NCBI GenBank assembly: GCA_947462335.1
Contig: OX381705.1
Coordinates: forward strand, 40,207,672-40,271,671
Direction of reading: 5' to 3'
Length of the DNA stretch: 64,000 bases
Origin: Harmothoe impar
Taxonomy: Eukaryota; Annelida; Polychaeta; Phyllodocida; Polynoidae
Every line of letters begins with the position of its first letter. Position 1 is the first letter of the stretch. A program made the position numbers and the translations under genes. The notes beneath the pieces were generated by a model. It ran no database searches. It saw nothing but the letters and a program-made list of their open reading frames with translations, and had not been told where the DNA came from. Below are positions 12,374 through 25,234 of this stretch, piece after piece.

Positions 12374-12966
12374 GCCAATCTATTTCTATATGATGTAACT
12401 AAATAGCCCACATTAATGGAATCGATCTGACATGATACCTTACCACGTGCCGTGTACTAAAGTGTATGTGGATTTGCATAACTATATCTTAAGGTTGCTT
12501 GGTTCAAACCATTGAGCTGTTACTGAAGCAATTGTCTAAGGATCAGTATTAATCATGATTGTGTCTATACCAATCAATATAATGACTCTATTACCATTGC
12601 GGCAGCGTAAACAGGAGAGTTCACAGCAGACTAGTGTGTTACTGATAGTTAAAGATGCTAACGTTTCTACAATAGACGACAATGTGTACCCTGAAGACTC
12701 CTGGGCAGTGAGAAGTCATCACCAATCATGACTATACTCATGGCCGTCACCAAACTGATATCAAACCATTATGTTTATAGCCATTATGTTTATTTATCTA
12801 TCGTCAACCTGACGACCTAGAATATTTGCGTTCAGGTAAATGGAGCCAAATGCTGTATGTCCTAGAAGGCATCCGAGGTTTCACGTTATTAGTCGTTTAA
12901 AACCATGTGGTAAGGTTTATGTGAGTGAACGTTTGGGTAAAGATACGCAGAGGAAAGAAGTAAAAT

Positions 12967-13941
12967 CACAGTGACTCTCACTTGAGTCCAGACTCGATCA
13001 CTGAGCTAAATCTCCCCATGACTCCCTAATATTAGTCGGACTCTATAATAACGCTATGATGACCCCTGTTCCAAGAGGGTCATATCCGATTGACTCCCTA
13101 CCTGGCTGCCATGGTCTCATGGCATGGAATCAACTGGCATTGACTGCCATCTTATGGGAGTAATGACTTGGAGGACTCCATATGGGAGAGTCACAACTCC
13201 ATAGTAAGTCAAATGTAGCTGACTCCCTTTTTTACTCCCTAAACTGTCCATTTTGACTCCTTAAACTGACTCTCAAACTTAAACTTTCAACATATTACCA
13301 ATTCTGAACTCTTCTACTAGAAGGCCACACAATATAATTAGTTTTTCTCACTATAAAGCCTTTCATAAAAGTTTTAAAATGTCCCTATCCATCTGATCAA
13401 GTCAGAACTTAGTAATACTCATGCTAATAGTAGGAATGTCTGATAATAAGTGTATGGACTAAAGAAAAGACCAAAATAAGGTACAACAGAAGCATAGACA
13501 ACATTTTTTGTGGGTAAATGTTTATAATAAAGCATTTTCACTGTTTTATCTATGCGTTGAATAACAGCTAGATGGCTGAGATCAAGTAGATAAATTCTCT
13601 GCATCTTTCATTCTGGTGGATTTCTCCCATCATCCAGATTGATGTAAATGACGAAACCAAGGAGTAGGGAGCTGTCCATGCATGACCCTTTTTGACTCCC
13701 ACAATGATAGTGTCAAACAGATTTGACTCCCGTTTTATTATGTAGTCATCCCATTTTGACTGCATTTGCAGAGTTAAATCCTGTTGACATTCCCCTTAAT
13801 AGAGTCAGACTATCAGGTTATTTGACTCTATATGAAAGGTAATCAGCACACTTAGAATCCCTAATGATAGGGAGTTGCTTTAGAATCATGGGAGAGTTAC
13901 CTCAATGATTGGGTCCGGACTCCCATTGGAGAGTCAGTGTG
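12967..13941. mobile_element. 975-bp inverted-repeat element rich in GACTCCC
   Basis: The ends are long imperfect inverted repeats. The left begins CACAGTGACTCTCACTTGAG. The reverse complement of the right begins CACACTGACTCTCCAATGGG. Similarity continues for about 50 bases (ending TCTCCC). The words TGACTCCC and GGGAGTCA recur throughout in both orientations. No clear target duplication is seen. Confidence 0.55.
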
Positions 13942-16402
13942 TATCCATGTGTATGTTTTTACGGCGATATTTTCATCTGTACAGAGGCACTGCCCTGATA
14001 TATGGATTTATCTAGGCAGTGTAAGATCGTCATTTAGATAGGATCTCTATGGTTACCGAAGTAATTGCTATAGGATACACAATTACGGAGGCTTTGTTGG
14101 GACCCCTTACTGTTACAGCAGAAGCAGCTTGTCATGTGAATTAACGCACAGATCGGGGTTCACTGTGACACCCAACCTGGGTAGAAGCTTCTAACTATAA
14201 CACGAGAACCAAAGGCAGTATACTGATGATGTCAGCAGATCTGGTAGTCTCAGATACCCACACCTGTGCGTGCCGGAATGTCTGCCGGCAGGCTGCGACT
14301 TATCTCAGGCTGTAATTGACGATCTCTGCCACTGTGAAATATAACTCATGTGGCTAAGGAGGCCTCACATCCTACCCTGGGGTCTATAAACATAGCGAAT
14401 CCAGCCTACCTATTAATCAGCCTCCCACCTACCAGGGGAGTCAGCTTTACAACCACCAGAAGCGGGCGCACGAAGCATTGTATTTTAATGTAGATGTATC
14501 ACCTGGTTAAAGAGATGCCTTTACACGTAGGAAGCACCCATGTTTGTCTATAGCTGAATCAGGACGTGGGCGTCCTCTGTGAAGCAGGCAAGTCGCTAAT
14601 GGTAGTCAGAATAACCAATGGGGCCCCGAGCATTACAGTCGGACTACCTTTGATATCCTCAGATATCGGTTGTAGCTGTAGACATGGCTGACACTGCAGC
14701 ACAACATGGGTCAGTCGGTACAAAGGAGCCTTTACTGACAATAGGATTGGGGGACCCAGACAGCGAAACTCCATTGGCCTTCGGAAACTAACCTAAATGT
14801 GCTTTGCATGTTCGTTTGTTAATTAAGTATCGCTTCTATGGATAGCTTCCACGCTGGTCTGCTAATAAATAAATGCTAGGTACCAGCCATCCAGATCTAC
14901 GCAGCCAATGAAATCAGTCCTAATTGAGTATGTACAGTATAACTGTAAATGTTATGGTATCCTCACTGACATCGTCTAATTTCTTTTCTTCACCGAAGAG
15001 GTCTATATTACTATCAGACTATGGTGTGTCCTTTAGCATTCTAGACAGGAACGTGCTTCAGAATTCACCGCAAGGACATGTTCTTGAGGCGAGGAAAACG
15101 AGCTTAAGGTATACGACCATGGCATGAGGACAAATTACTGATTTGAATCGCCTGCTAAGTTATAATTCCCCCAACGTATATACTACGGCAACATAAAGAT
15201 AAGCATGGTTTCACCATGTACGCAGCAGTTTGATATTATAGTGAGAATGCCATGTTCAGTAACCCTACCATGACATGCCAAAGGAGCCCTCCCGCAACTC
15301 AAACCCATGTATAGAAAACGTATCCATGTTGACGGAAAGTCCGTGTCATTATCATTAGTACCTCGCCATCACCGTACTGGTCTGTTGGCACAAATTTAGT
15401 GTTCATTGCTGGGGTTTTCTAAATGTTAGGTAATGGCGAGGTAAGCACTAAAAGCAGATATCGCAATGGGTACAGTTGTTAAATAATACACCCTAAGAAG
15501 TCTGCAGTGAATGCAGGGAATTATCCCATCGGTTGATAATGTATCCCGCTATACGCCTGTAGCACAGAAAATTAATGTGTGAGATTTGGACAAACAACTG
15601 CGGCATCTCCTGGTTACTTTGCCCTGCCCTCACCCACCTGCTCACCCTCACCCACCCTCGCCAACGCATGCACAATGGCTGAAATGTGATTACAGACTAG
15701 TGTAACACATGATTGAGGGTGTCTCTGAACCTGGAATAGGTTTCTGCATTCAGAATGGACAAATAACTCATTGTCAGGAGAATAATTCACAATCTTGCTA
15801 AACAATTCACTTGTTCTCAACCCAATCCATTTCAATCACAAATCACCCTAACCCTGAGTCAATTGTGATGTGTATCACACGTCAATCGTTCTTGTGGGAG
15901 ATAGGTGACGTAGATAAATCTTATGTTCATAAAGGTTAATGTAGCCTAGCTGTGCTGAGGGAGAGGGGTTGAAAATTTGACATCTGCTGCTGATAACATA
16001 GAATTACATATTCATGTATCACTTCACAAATACGACACAGCTCAATAACTGTTTTCACTCTCATGTATATACATTACTCGCCAATTACCCCTTATGCTCG
16101 TTATTTTTCACTGCTAACAGTTCAAGCCCTTTAGTAGGAATACATGACGGTGGTAGTTGTAATGGTAACACATAGCAGATATGGTACAGTAATGTATGAG
16201 TGAGTTGCTGTGAAAGTGTTATATGTCAAGGACAGGGTGATTGTCTAAAGCTGACACCACTTACGGTATATGCAGCTACTCCCATGTATCTATATCTAAC
16301 TTATACCCATTCATTGGTTTGTGATTGGTTTGTACGTGTTATACAGACAGGCAGTTTCATATGTTCTCCAAGCCAACTGTGGTATAAATCAAAGCTGCAT
16401 AC
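13942..16402. other. Gene-free intronic stretch
   Basis: AT-rich unique-looking sequence with a short CCCTCACCCAC repeat at about 15625-15660. I see nothing else to annotate. Confidence 0.5.
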
Positions 16403-16696
16403 CTGGTACACATGTATAGCTGGCTTCCAGGTAGGCCATTAGGTCCTTGCGGCAAGGTTGGAAGGTCACCAGTTCAGGATCTAGTATCCTGATTACACAG
16501 TTTTGTCGGCCTGAGCAGCGCGAGTCAGCAAAGTGTAAAATGTCCGCATAGCACCCGATGTAGTAGCTGGTAGTCAGGCAGCGCCCCAGCTTCATCCGTC
16601 CATAGCGTGCATACTGCATGAGCAGCACGCTGCCCTTGGGGCACGTGGCGTTGAAGACTTCGAGGTGGCAGTACTCTGTTATCTTCACAGTCATCT
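16403..16696 (-). CDS. SUEL / Gal_Lectin domain exon of the secreted SUEL-CUB protein
   Basis: A 294-base exon (98 codons, phase 1 in and out) bounded by acceptor TACATTGCAG at 16697 and donor CCAG|GTATGC at 16402. It encodes one complete sea-urchin-egg-lectin domain (Gal_Lectin, PF02140). Eight cysteines are present at exon residues 10, 19, 40, 49, 61, 67, 82 and 96, the usual number for the four-disulphide fold. Family landmarks are visible: C-P-x-G near residue 19, the YGR motif (residues 32-34), CSGRQNC (61-67), and the closing Y-L-x-x-x-Y-x-C. An N-glycosylation sequon NAT sits at 16-18. The carbohydrate-contact motif usually written DPC reads QPC (80-82), so the aspartate is replaced, which may alter or abolish rhamnose/galactose binding. 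Such domains bind cell-surface glycans or act as extracellular recognition modules (latrophilin, EVA-1, egg lectins). The domain call is secure; the ligand is unknown. Confidence 0.92.
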
Positions 16697-17502
16697 CTGC
16701 AATGTACAGAAAGGAAGGCTTTAGGCATTGATCACAGAAGTCAAAGTACGGGGATCATCTGGTAGATGGAGCTATGGGCGGATGTGAGAGATAATCGGGA
16801 GGCCTTGCCTGAGGTGGTGCATAGGCGGTGTTTGTTTGTTTCTTCATGTTGGTCTTTCAGGGAGCGGGGTAAGAATACACGAGTTTTTATAATGGCAAAA
16901 TGTTTTATCACCTCATCCACCCATTCTTTGTGAGACATTGCAATGTATCAACAATGGTACCATTGTACTTCCTGCGTAGTTGGTAGCATAACGCTGACCT
17001 AAACATGTTAGGTAAATTAGGTGCTTAGCTAAAACTTTACTATCTATGTGATTTGGTAAAAACACTGTTTAAATCTCAGATATTATGCTTAGATTCCTAA
17101 AGATCTACACATGCAATATGTTAATCACACAACTCCTTGTTGGAAATAGGTCTCTCGCAATCCGGGCATGCCTCACAATATCCATGAAACTCCACACTCA
17201 CATTTGACATTCATCTAGCATTAGAGAAAAAAAGTGCATTGGAAATGCATGTTAGAGTATGAACCCAAAAGCAAGTTATTTCTACTGCTGCTTGACCTGC
17301 TGTCCTGCCACGTGATTGCTACAATGTCACTGCAAGGTATTACTGTTCTACTCCATGTACTCTATATAATGTTGCTTTCCTCGTCCTTGGAGAATTAAAT
17401 GTGTCTAGCATCTAAAAACACCAACACACATATTGGTATGGTGCTGAGACAGTTTGGTTTAATGCGGTTAAATGGGTAGATAGTATAGCACAAGTTAAAC
17501 TA

Positions 17503-17610
17503 CCCAGTGGGCACAAAAATCAGTTCAACGTTGAATCAATGTTGAATCAACATTGAATCAACATTGACAACCAGTTATCAACGTTGATTCAATGTTCTGT
17601 GCCCACTGGG
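17503..17610. mobile_element. 108-bp CCCAGTGGGCAC MITE with TA duplication
   Basis: The TIRs CCCAGTGGGCACA and TGTGCCCACTGGG are perfect and flanked by TA. The interior is a tandem and inverted series of TTGAATCAA/AACGTTGA words, so the whole unit can fold on itself. Confidence 0.85.
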
Positions 17611-19971
17611 TATGCGTTTAAATCGAAATCGCGTTCATATTATGTGCACGTGGTGAGAGACGTGTAAGCGTATTTTACAGTGTAGACCCAGAACATCAAT
17701 AGATGCTTTCATTGGGAATTCCTAATAATTATGAAGATGCTACTTCTCCAGACACAGTGTTTTCAGTCACGAGATTTATACGAGGTACCTCAATGTGCCA
17801 TAACGGTTTCACATTTATAACACGGAACGGTCGCTTACAAGAATCTAGTAAAGTAACTATCATAAAGCTTTGGAAAGTCTGTCTGAGAAAAAGTTGATGG
17901 AGATAGAGTTGGTTGGTATATCGCAGTGACATGTAACATAAACTCACACAGAGAAAAAGTGAGCGTCAGCCGGACTCTCCCCAGGGTCAGGTACTCAGAC
18001 TCAGTTAAGAGATCGAGTCTGCTGGATTTTCACTTCCATTAAACAACAGTCATACTGAGCCTCCTTTAATGGTCACATAAAGTTACTTCCTTTTGAGAGT
18101 TAGCCTGATCCTTGAATGACAGTCACAGTCAGGGAAGACAATTCTTCACACCAGTCAGTCTGACTTTCTATCTACGGTCAGGCAATGGCTGACTCTGGGA
18201 TGAGGGCCAGGTAGTCTGAGCCTTTTTTGTTTGGTACCAGGCAGAGAACCACAATGCAGTATTGAGCATAATAGTAAGATGTTAAACACCATTCCTGTGG
18301 ATTTGGAAGTTCCATACATTGGGATACTGGAATCACCTCTGACATATGTTCATACATCTCTATCTTGCTACACACCTGAATGACTGGCGGTCTGTGATAG
18401 CACACCCTTCCTTTTTCAGGATGATAGTATTTTCGTAATGGGATTTTTGAGTGCTTCATGTGGGCCTGATGAATGTGAATCTTTTTTCTTTTTTTTTCTT
18501 TTTTTTAATAATACGCCTTTATTCATTTCCGTGATATTCGATAAAGTTGCTGCTGCGAGTACAATTAATTCATTGAACACATTCTCGAGTTATATTATAA
18601 TATGAAGTATGCTGATGTTAATAAAAAAAGGGCTGCTGTCAGATTTTGGAAGATAGAACGTCTATATATATTGTGATTTACTGAATACCATTCATACATC
18701 TTCTTGTCAGGAAGACTGTATGATTATGCTGAGGTATAGCAATACCATAGTGATTTGATGATAGTGTGAGGGCGTGAGATGGGTTGAACTAGCAACTTAC
18801 AGCTTTGTAACAGTGTGGGGAATAGGGTGTATATTTGGGCCTTCAATACCATGAGGAGATTGATAAAATCCCCGAGCCATGCATGTTTTGGAGTGCATAA
18901 AATGCATAAGATATAGTGGTTGAGTGATCCGATTTTACTCTTGCAGCTATTGATTTTGATCTAATCTCTGAATATGATAGCATCCGGGATCAAGTGTCTA
19001 AATCATATCTAAATTATAGGTCTACTCCTTCAAGTCATAATTATAAGGCCTAACTACATCTCAGAGACGAGAGTCAGACATTGCTGGACTCTCGCTACAA
19101 CAAAGATCTTGTTCCCAAAGTGACATCGAGTTACTGTTGACAGATTTAGAACTAGAAACATCTCCCTGAGCGTTAAGAGTCCCCATACACGTTTCCCATA
19201 TGTTCAGCTAAGGACTAGGTATACGAAGACACTAACTCAGCTGGTAGCTAGTCTCACATTAATGCACACGCCATTCTGACATTACTCGGTGTGGACAAAC
19301 GAATTTCCCTTGTACACGTTATTCCAGTATTTTAAAATTATATTGAAAAGAAGATTGTTGTGATTTCTTAGGGAAGTTAACATTGCCTGCTATGGTGTAT
19401 GGCATGTGTGTGTCTCTGTGTAATGAGTGCTCACTCTCAGGGAAACTACACTGCTACAGACGTACATGGGTATATCTGGTTACCATCTCAAAATCATGTT
19501 TGAATACATGTAATGGTTCCTCGCTACGTACAAGTTCTCCACGGGAACTCTGATACAATTAGAAACGCCTAAAGATATAGTCATTAAAACATGGAATGCA
19601 TGTCTCTAGTGTATATATAATTGACAGCCTGGTACAATGCATCCCTTAGGATTGGACAAATGAGGATACTCATGTGATGATATGGGCTCTCATTTCTAAG
19701 TCTCTACTAAGATCCTTGTCTTTGCGAAATGATTACCACAGGTCACGCAAGTCCCGTTTAAAGCTGACTATGTGCTATAGGAGCCACAATCAGTGGAGGG
19801 TTGCATGCCTTCAAGACACCACTCTACAGTCACTTACAAACGGTATTACTTTAGGCAGAGGCGTGCCGTGTTCTCTCATTACCCGCCATAGGCCGTGAGC
19901 GTGTCGTGTGCCACGTGATGTATCAGTGCAGGTAAACCCCCTCTGTCCCTGTCACAGCTTACAGCATGCTT
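17611..19971. other. Gene-free intronic stretch
   Basis: Contains scattered GACTC/GAGTC words (17.95-18.2 and 19.07-19.1 kb), possibly diverged relatives of the 12.97-kb element, and a T-rich run at 18481-18507. The minus-strand frame 18178-18459 is cysteine-rich but lacks splice or domain support. Confidence 0.4.
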
Positions 19972-20455
19972 AAAGCCGTCATATGGACGCCTGTCTGTCC
20001 CCACACCCAACGTGAGGTGTAAAGCCGTCATTTGGACGCCTGTCTGTCCCCACACCCAACGTGAGGTGTAAAGCCGTCATTTGGACGCCTGTCTGTCCCC
20101 ACACCCAACGTGAGGTGTAAAGCCGTCATTTGGACGCCTGTCTGTCCCCACACCCAACGTGAGGTGTAAAGCCGTCATTTGGACGCCTGTCTGTCCCCAC
20201 ACCCAACGTGAGGTGTAAAGCCGTCATTTGGACGCCTGTCTGTCCCTCACACCCAACGTGAGGTGTAAAGCCGTCATTTGGACGCCTGTCTGTCCCCCGC
20301 TCCCTATGTGTAAAGCCGTCATTTGGACGCCTGTCTGTCCCCCACACCCTACGTGTAAAGCCGTCATATGGACGCCTGTCTGTCCCCCACAAACTATGTG
20401 AGGTGTAAAGCCATCATATGGACGTAACGCCTGTCTGTCCTCCACACCCAACGTG
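19972..20455 (+). repeat. 49-bp minisatellite, about 10 copies
   Basis: The unit AAAGCCGTCATTTGGACGCC plus TGTCTGTCCCCACACCCAAC plus GTGAGGTGT starts at 19972, 20021, 20070, 20119, 20168 and 20217. Later copies are 44-50 bp with small indels. Reverse-strand frames spelling GTDRRPNDGFT are by-products of the period. Confidence 0.95.
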
Positions 20456-20889
20456 AGATTAAAGTGGTAACGTGTCCCTTCACCATACAGCCAACATAAC
20501 CCGGATATTCAGGTATACTCATGTACAATGAATAGGAAGGCTATGTATGAAGTAGTCAGCCAACTTTAACGGCCTTGGAACTTTGTACCTTCGTTTCTGA
20601 CCTTGATGATCAGCCATTATACTCTGACAATAACATCTGCGTCCATAGGCTTTGTTGCGATCATGCCAATGTTTCTTTCTGAGGTGGCATTATACAGTGT
20701 TATCCTCTTGTTTATCATCCGTGGATATTGCTTCATAGCTGTTGCATGTAGATTGTTCTTAGGTCGATACCACTCCATATGTGTCCAACTGAAATATTAT
20801 TCAAATGTGTTTCCTTAGGGCTTCTTATAATGTAAAGTGGCATTAGCACTTTCTCTTTCCCTGAGTACACCTTCCACCAAGGGTAGGTT

Positions 20890-21073
20890 CACTCTAAGTC
20901 AAGCACATATCTTGAGTTAACCACATTTGGAATGAAATTACTGGTTTACTATGACAACACTAAACTCCCTGAACTAACACTTGATGATTGGATCTATGAA
21001 ACGAAAGACCACATCTATGAGGTGAGGAAGAAAACTGCTACCGGGGCACGTCACCTACTCTTTTCAAAGGATA
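20890..21073 (+). CDS. Candidate coding exon with GTAAGT donor
   Basis: An open plus-strand frame from about 20890, with an ATG at 20932, ends at a consensus donor (GGATA|GTAAGTG) after 21073. The peptide (KLPELTLDDWIYETKDHIYE, then a basic stretch and LLFSKD) has a plausible soluble-protein composition unlike the hydrophobic or proline-rich chance frames nearby. No domain is recognised and the upstream acceptor is weak. Neighbouring plus-strand frames (20603-20818, 21258-21494) are hydrophobic and not obviously related. Confidence 0.22.
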
Positions 21074-22784
21074 GTAAGTGTTCTTTTATTTGCCTGGTCC
21101 TATCTACCTGGGCCAGAACCATAGTAGGCAGGGCTAGACAAACCATGGCCTTTGATATCTCAGACATGGTTCACTGAAGAGAGATCACAAGGTAGACCAC
21201 CAGCATGAAAGCCCGGGCCCATGCATATGGGCAACGGCTGCCAATACAGCTTGGTTAGTGACAATCACAGTAGTCCACCAAGTGACCCCTCAAGTTGTGT
21301 CGCCTTTTACGATTTCAGTTTGCCCATTGGTATTATGGAAGGTTCCCGATGAAGTTATTCTTCTCCTTCATGCCCCCATCATGAAGGTCCCCACGAACAT
21401 AGGGGAAAGATGCAGTTGTTTTTACCTGAGGTACAGCACTGACTTTCTCTTGATTATTCCACATCTAATAAATCGTTTTCTGCTCTACTCTTAGTTGCAA
21501 TATAAGCATTCATGCAAGTCAAGCCATTGATGCCAATTTCAAAATAACTGGTTTATTCCACACATCTTTGTTAGCTGTCAGATGGCTGACTCAAGGTGTG
21601 TTTTGGCCGACTTAGGGTGAAAAGCTCTTATTCTGAATGTTCAAATCAATTATGGATTTGAAATACATGGCCTCGTAAGATATTATTAGTGTTATTATCC
21701 AGAGCAATACCTAAAATTTGGTATATTTTTGAATGCGATGGATAAAATCCTTTAAGAACAATCAGACCTTAAAATTAGCTTATAGAAAATATGGACCAGA
21801 CTGGTTGAAAGTGGTGAATCTACTCAATCAGTTTGTCAAGAAAAAACCTGGAATGATGACTTATCTGTGACTTATTATTGTGACTGATGTAGTATTGGAT
21901 TGATATAGTGACGGTAAATAATGAAGCAGACGGCATATTCATCTGCCTCTAGTGAAGATGCACGTACATTGTGAGTCAATTTGGATGGTTAATGTTTACT
22001 GGGTTATCCAGATAACTCTTTATATGTGTTAGATGGTGAGGCATAATTCGAGGGTCATGTGGCCACACTTGTTATAGTGGGTGTGGTGTCAGCATCATTC
22101 ATGTCATTGTTGATATCCCATTACGGTAAAGGTCAATCTGACACTCTGCTACTACCTCGCCTGCCCTGCTACTCCCCATGTGTCTAGAACACACTGAACA
22201 CCTATACGCAGTGAAAGGTCGTCAGTACGGAGTCGTCACATCGACCGCCTGAAAAAGCGGTGGTTAGAATGGTAACCCATGTTGTCACATGTCGATCTTG
22301 GGTTGTCAATTCGCGATAATGCCGTAGATTTAGGTCTCTCCAACTTGACTACCTAAAGTGTTGTTTATATGCATTATGATGTAGCACATGGGTCATGACG
22401 CAACTATTGCCTTTGTCCTATATAGGCTACCCACACATGTTCTTGATTCTGTGTTAGGCCCATTTTCCATTGGCCGATCTGGGGGTCCTAGCCGTCGGTA
22501 CACCCACTACAACCACTGAGTAGCCACGGAGCTGTCAACAAGTCAATCGGTGGATATGGGCCATGTGCAGGCTTATAGTATAGCCTACAGTTGGCAGGCC
22601 AATCGGCCATAATCGGTACTGATCGGTGGTTGTAGTGGTTCGGATAGCAACCCCAGATAGGCCAATGGAAGATAGGCCTAAGATACCGTGTATAACTTGG
22701 CCCCAACACCAAAGTCGCAACTTTGTCGCCGCCAGCAAAGGCCTCTTTCCATGGACTACTTACAATTTTACTTCTGTTTACTCC

Positions 22785-23322
22785 TAACACAGTATAGTAG
22801 AGCAGCACAGGGTAGATTACTTTTATACAATACGAGCACTCACTATTAGTATAGTAGAGGAGCACAGGGTGCATTACCTTTATATACTACTAACACTCAC
22901 TATAAGTATAGTAGAGCAGCACAGGTGGTTTACTTTTATATACTACATTTGTACCAGGTCGGCCTCTGGCGAGTCCCATCGCTACAGTATCTGGTTTCAC
23001 TTATCTCACCACTGACCGCTTAGTCCCACCCTACTCAGGATGTGTGGTTCAGATGGACCTGTCAGTCTCACCCTACTCACAACATGTAGCAATTCTGCCT
23101 GTGTGTCGGCGCCCACAGTGGGTTATGCAATCGGAGAGGCCGATACGATATAAGAGGATGTATTTAACTAACACTCACTATTAGTATGGTAGAGCAGCAC
23201 AGGGTGCATTACTTTTATATACTACTAGCACTCACTATCAGTATGGTTTACTTTTATATACTACTAACACTCACTATTAGTATAGTAGAGCAGCACAGCG
23301 TGGATATCTTTTTAATACTACT
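22785..23322 (+). repeat. 57-bp repeat in two split clusters
   Basis: A unit built on ACTCACTATTAGTATAGTAG, AGCAGCACAGGGTGCATTAC and TTTTATATACTACTAAC occurs about three times at 22785-22947 and again at 23166-23322. The clusters are separated by about 220 bp of unrelated sequence. Confidence 0.85.
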
Positions 23323-24059
23323 TTTACGCGCTTTTATTATAATAGAATCGGTGGACCTTGAAAGCGACAGGGATGAATTGTGAATTGCCACTTTAACTCG
23401 CGGCTAATCACGATCGATATAGCTCCCTGACCTCCAAACTTGTGACACTCATACTTACAGATCACTTAATTTTGATCACTAATTTGGATATACTAACAAC
23501 TTTGGTTTAACTGAATTGACTTGAAGTATCAGGGCCTGAATGTAGGCCTACTATTTAAACACAGTATTACATTTGTATTATAGTAGAACGGTATTAACTC
23601 CTATGGACACTACCTACGCTCACCCACCATATAATAGTAGAACAGCATACCGGGTAGTTTCTCTCATAGTATGCCATATACTGTGGTCAAACCAAAGTAA
23701 AGAGAGGTATGATAACAGCTAAATTCATCATGTATGGTATACCAGATACACACAATGTAGTCCGCTGCACTACCTCAAACCGACGAGCTGTATAGACACG
23801 TTTAGGCAGAGTGCACACACGGCTACCTGTTTCCTGCTGTTACAGAGGTGTCAAATGTGCCCCTGCGGTTACGGGGTGGTGGGAGGGGGCAGGTGAGAAA
23901 GGGCTAGAGGTGGGAGGTCGGGGGTGAGAGGATACTATATCTACCTGAGCTGACCTAGTCCATCACCTAGAATCCCCTCCAACCCGTAGCTCCAGCTAAC
24001 CACTTGTCATGTAGTCTCCACGGTCTAACACAGGGATTTGTTTGAAGAATAAGACCAAT

Positions 24060-24308
24060 GGTGTGTTTCAAGTTACATAGTCTGAAAATCTAGGTAGGGT
24101 AGGTCGGATTTTGCTTTTTCTAAATGTTGCTTCTTACTTTGGCCTGAAAAGTAGCCCAAAATTGACTTGGAAACGTCAGCGCCGACTCGCCGACAGCAGC
24201 ATTTCTTATGTAAAAACATTTTTTCAAAACACTTTTTTCAAAATTAGATAACAATTTCTAGGGTCGGCCCTGTTTTGCTAGGTAGGGTCGGGTAAGCTGA
24301 AACACACC
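24060..24308. mobile_element. 249-bp MITE, GGTGTGTTTCA termini
   Basis: The left end GGTGTGTTTCAAGTTAC and the right inverted end GTAAGCTGAAACACACC match, and both are followed inward by TAGGTAGGGT-type words. No clear target duplication is seen. Confidence 0.65.
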
Positions 24309-24659
24309 TTTTTTTCTGGCCTGGTTATAGGTTGTCAATGGTGCCACGTTTACTGATTTACCTGCGTGGTTGTGCCCTGTAGTGAATTGCTCAGGTGTCT
24401 ATGTATACACGTGTATACTGTGCATGAGTATCAAAGGTGACATTGGCCTCTATACGCTGTGCTACATGTACACATGCTGGTCTAATTGAGTGCAGACGCG
24501 GGAATACTACATGTTAACGGGTCAACATAGTGGTCATTTGGTCACGTCATAGGCCGCGCAAATATTCAATTGTCAAAGTGTCTTTGGTGTGTGGACGTGT
24601 GTTTTTTTCTCTGGAGGATTGGCTTGGATTATCACATGTGGGCAGATTCATTGTTCATA

Positions 24660-24906
24660 ATCGGAGATAAACCAATGTCCAAGAAGTAAGACCTCACTTA
24701 CACTAGAGGGGAAGACCGTTCAGAAGGCTATGAAAAAATTGCAGAATGAAACTGGTGAGCGTATGAATGCTTTGGACGGCAAGTTCGACCACCTGATGAC
24801 AGTATTTACTAGGAAGGATCTGGGTGGAGGACTAACAGCAACCAAAGGTCCGTTTGAACAGCAGAATGTCGTCCAATTACCACCCCACTTTCACGTGACA
24901 CAACAC
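24660..24906 (+). pseudogene. Decayed coding-like frame interrupted by a foldback insertion
   Basis: The plus strand is open from about 24660 to 24906 with a charged, coiled-coil-like peptide (KAMKKLQNETGERMNALDGK...). The frame runs straight into the left target duplication of the first foldback element at 24907. Conceptual removal of both insertions gives a stop within a few codons. It resembles the charged N-terminal region of a transposon-encoded protein more than a host gene, but I cannot name one. Confidence 0.2.
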
Positions 24907-24915
24907 GGCGTCCCG

Positions 24916-25210
24916 TACTCTCGTTCCCAAATCCTTCCGAAGGAAGGCTCTGGGGACAGCCAAATGACCTTGAACTTGGGATTTTGCTGGGTCTAGGCAA
25001 CCCCTGCTGGTAGGCTGGAACCAGTGAACAGGAACAGGAAATGGAACCAGAATGTATGATGGTAGTTTTAGGTAGTTTTACCATCAGCCTTTCTGGTTCC
25101 ATTTCCTGTTCCTGTACGCTGGTTCCAGCAGGGGTTGCCCAGACCCAGCAAAATCCCAACATTTGGCAGTTACCAGAGCCTTCCTTCGGAAGGATTTGGG
25201 AACGAGAGTA
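24916..25210. mobile_element. Foldback element copy 1, 9-bp target duplication
   Basis: A 295-bp, nearly full-length hairpin: TACTCTCGTTCCCAAATCCT at the left is mirrored at the right (ends GGGAACGAGAGTA), with long arms through GGAACCAG and GGGTTGCC. The direct repeat GGCGTCCCG flanks it perfectly (24907-24915 and 25211-25219). Long TIRs with 9-bp duplications are typical of Mutator-like MITEs. Confidence 0.85.
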
Positions 25211-25234
25211 GGCGTCCCGCAGTTCTAGCAGGCT

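Larger units (their letters stand above)
2471..16402 (-). other. Intron between SUEL and CUB exons (13.9 kb)
   Basis: The inferred second coding intron, bounded by donor GTATGC (16.4 kb) and acceptor TTTCAG (2.47 kb); both flanking exons are phase 1. It contains a hAT-like MITE, a pogo-type MITE, a GACTCC-rich TIR element, a small 36-bp tandem repeat and a decayed coding-like block. Confidence 0.6.

Noticed and set aside
12490..12520. Possible tRNA from GGTTCAAACC (B-box-like)
   Set aside because: No matching A box, acceptor stem or anticodon arm around it.
20126..20451. Repeat protein GTDRRPNDGFT on the minus strand
   Set aside because: Direct product of the 49-bp minisatellite; the unit is not a multiple of three and frames rotate.
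19972..20455. CRISPR-like regular array
   Set aside because: Units are contiguous tandem copies without unique spacers, in animal DNA.
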